NCBI GenBank assembly: GCA_016295895.1
Contig: JAEDKI010000085.1
Span: 1-8,057 of the forward strand
Length of the DNA stretch: 8,057 bases
Direction of reading: 5' to 3'
Origin: Clostridiaceae bacterium
GTDB taxonomy: Bacteria > Bacillota > Clostridia > Oscillospirales > Acutalibacteraceae
Shown here piece by piece: positions 7,501 to 8,057 of this stretch; the stretch's first letter is position 1, and each line of letters starts with the position of its first letter. The position numbers were made by a program, and so were the translations under genes. The notes beneath the pieces were generated by a model that saw only the letters and a list, made by a program, of their open reading frames with translations, was not told where the DNA came from and searched no databases.

Positions 7501-8056
7501 TCTCGGCTCGAATCAGCACGGCCACATGGAGTCTGTCGGCTATGAAATGTATATAAAACTGCTTGAACAGGCGATAAGCGAGGAAAAAGGCGAAGCACCC
7601 GCCGCTCCCGAAAAGGAATGCACAATCGATTTGCCCATTGACGCTCACATTCCCGAGGATTATATCGACAGCGTTCCGCAAAGGCTTCAGATTTACCGCA
7701 GGATTGCGGATATCAAGACGGACGACGACGCATCGGATGTTATCGACGAGCTTGTTGACCGCTTCGGCGACCCGCCCGGATGCGTTGAGGGGCTTATAAG
7801 AATTGCCCTGCTCAGAGGCAAGGCGGCAAGGCATGATATTTATGAAATCACCAATCAAGGCGATAAGATTATTTTCAGAATCAATGTGCTCGATATGGAG
7901 AAAATCTCCCTTGCCTCCGCTCATCTCAAAGGTCGCTTCGTTGTCGGCGCAGGCGGCGGAAAGCCGTATATTTCGGTTAAAATGCTGAAAGGCGAAAACC
8001 GCCTCGGACTTATCGACCGTGTTCTCGGCTACATGGACGGCGAAAACGAAAAATAA
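4586..8056 (+). CDS. mfd: Transcription-repair coupling factor Mfd
   Basis: Mfd is a cytoplasmic ATP-driven DNA translocase that removes RNA polymerase stalled at lesions and recruits UvrA for nucleotide excision repair. The protein is 1156 residues, full length for the family. Residues 1-340 are the UvrB-like region: the Walker A site is degenerate (GLANIHKAH, 32-40), and RGGILDFFPP with RIEFWGDSVDSI mark the UvrB/UvrA-interaction fold. The RNA-polymerase interaction domain spans about 488-545 (GEYVVHSAHGIGIFEGI, then ILYVPVTQLDQV). The RecG-like motor follows: GDVGFGKTE (642-650, Lys648), VPTTILALQHY, DEEQ (743-746), TATPIPRT (769-776), TTIIETGVDVPNVNTL and QIRGRVGRS (912-920). The translocation-in-RecG part continues to about 985 (GSGFHIAMRDLELRGAGN). 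The C-terminal TRCF domain occupies about 1013-1115. All core motifs are intact with no frameshift. In many Firmicutes mfd follows pth; here it follows a HAD gene. The stop codon is present one base before the window ends, so no downstream gene is visible. Confidence 0.98.
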   Translation: MNCYTEIAKSVPEFLALASAIRKNRLPAGTTGLANIHKAHIIASLCMSLMRKAVVIAPDEAQATRLRQDMEGFGINALLFPARDLSFRSLETVSREYEHARLKVLDKMLSGDFDAVVLSAEAASQLTVPPARLMGNSFSVEAGGDYDIGELTLNLVKCGYTRSEQVDGAGQFAVRGGILDFFPPDSKQPCRIEFWGDSVDSISFFDPETQRRTDSADEIRITPAREILCEDGVLCEMIKRHIAEKKIKGEALKSLEEDIDRLENGIHLSSLDKYMPLIYPGCGGIFDYAKDCMLFVCESFSVKDKFDSTCRLLNETVKGLFQDGVLCKGLDRFCIQLPELFALYEKFDTVYLDNLPRGSFDTPVKELITFTAKQISPWNGSFSALTEDLASVKKAGRSCAVLAGTEKAAKTLADDLENEGIPALFCPFPPAEIPKKTVCVLPGALSAGFEYPSAGFTLLTYRSRAVTARKTSSAAKKGGKAAFNNLDELHRGEYVVHSAHGIGIFEGITSLDASGTTKDYIKIQYDKGDILYVPVTQLDQVSKYIGPKSDEKPLKLNKLGGKDWQKTRSRVKSAVKDMAKELIELYSKRLKVQGHAFSPDIDMQNDFERRFEFVETEDQLRCIREIKKDMEKPYPMDRLLCGDVGFGKTEVALRAVFKCVADGKQCAILVPTTILALQHYQTILKRFEGFPVEAGMLSRFCTKKEIEKTLNGLRRGSVDIVVGTHRLISKDVKFRDLGLIIVDEEQRFGVAQKEKLKTLFPAVDVLTLTATPIPRTLNMAMTGIRDMSVLEEAPQDRQPVQTYVIEHNMGVLAQAMEQELRRGGQVYYLYNRVEDIERKAAEIKALLPEANVGIGHGKMSEDELSEVWRRLLEGEIDILVCTTIIETGVDVPNVNTLIIENADRMGLAQLHQIRGRVGRSSRRASAYFTFTRGKQLTEIATRRLDAIREFTEFGSGFHIAMRDLELRGAGNVLGSNQHGHMESVGYEMYIKLLEQAISEEKGEAPAAPEKECTIDLPIDAHIPEDYIDSVPQRLQIYRRIADIKTDDDASDVIDELVDRFGDPPGCVEGLIRIALLRGKAARHDIYEITNQGDKIIFRINVLDMEKISLASAHLKGRFVVGAGGGKPYISVKMLKGENRLGLIDRVLGYMDGENEK

Positions 8057-8057
8057 G

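Noticed and set aside
7391..7924. Open frame of 177 codons on the minus strand inside mfd
   Set aside because: It is antisense to the TRCF and RecG-like C-terminal region of a highly conserved gene. It has no recognisable domain and is best explained by codon bias of mfd keeping the opposite frame open.

Overview
The window looks like chromosomal DNA of a Gram-positive, probably clostridial (Oscillospirales/Ruminococcus-like) bacterium. The reasons are a balanced base composition by eye, strong GGAGG-type ribosome binding sites, short-spaced operons, Gram-positive-style signal peptides, and an Mfd protein of typical Firmicutes length and wording. The lineage is inferred from style, not from a marker gene.

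Layout: four complete genes fill almost the whole window as two divergent units separated by a 227-bp AT-rich regulatory region (3754-3980). The leftward unit (3753 down to 46) encodes two tandem paralogous secreted proteins of 609 and 619 residues, 18 bp apart. Each has a signal peptide, a short cysteine-rich mature N-terminus, an alpha/beta-hydrolase (lipase/acylhydrolase-like) core, and a C-terminal helical segment. Both share a nucleophile elbow of the form P-x-S-L-G-G instead of the usual G-x-S-x-G. A candidate Asp and a candidate His follow, separated by exactly 65 residues in both proteins. Substrates are unknown.

The rightward unit (3981 to 8056) encodes a small HAD-superfamily phosphatase of the YihX-like 'DxGGVLxD' type. 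It overlaps by four bases (ATGA) the start of a full-length mfd gene for the transcription-repair coupling factor. Mfd shows its UvrB-like N-terminus, RNA-polymerase interaction domain, RecG-like translocase motifs and C-terminal TRCF domain. A good sigma-A-type promoter with an extended -10 lies at 3896-3925 in front of this unit. A plausible promoter for the leftward unit lies at 3854-3881, and its leader contains a perfect 6-bp inverted repeat just before the ribosome binding site.

The two units have no obvious functional link: one acts outside the cell on an ester- or acyl-type substrate, the other is cytoplasmic housekeeping. There are no RNA genes, CRISPR arrays, insertion sequences or phage genes visible. 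The least explained material is the hydrolase pair. The mfd operon is ordinary apart from its upstream partner.
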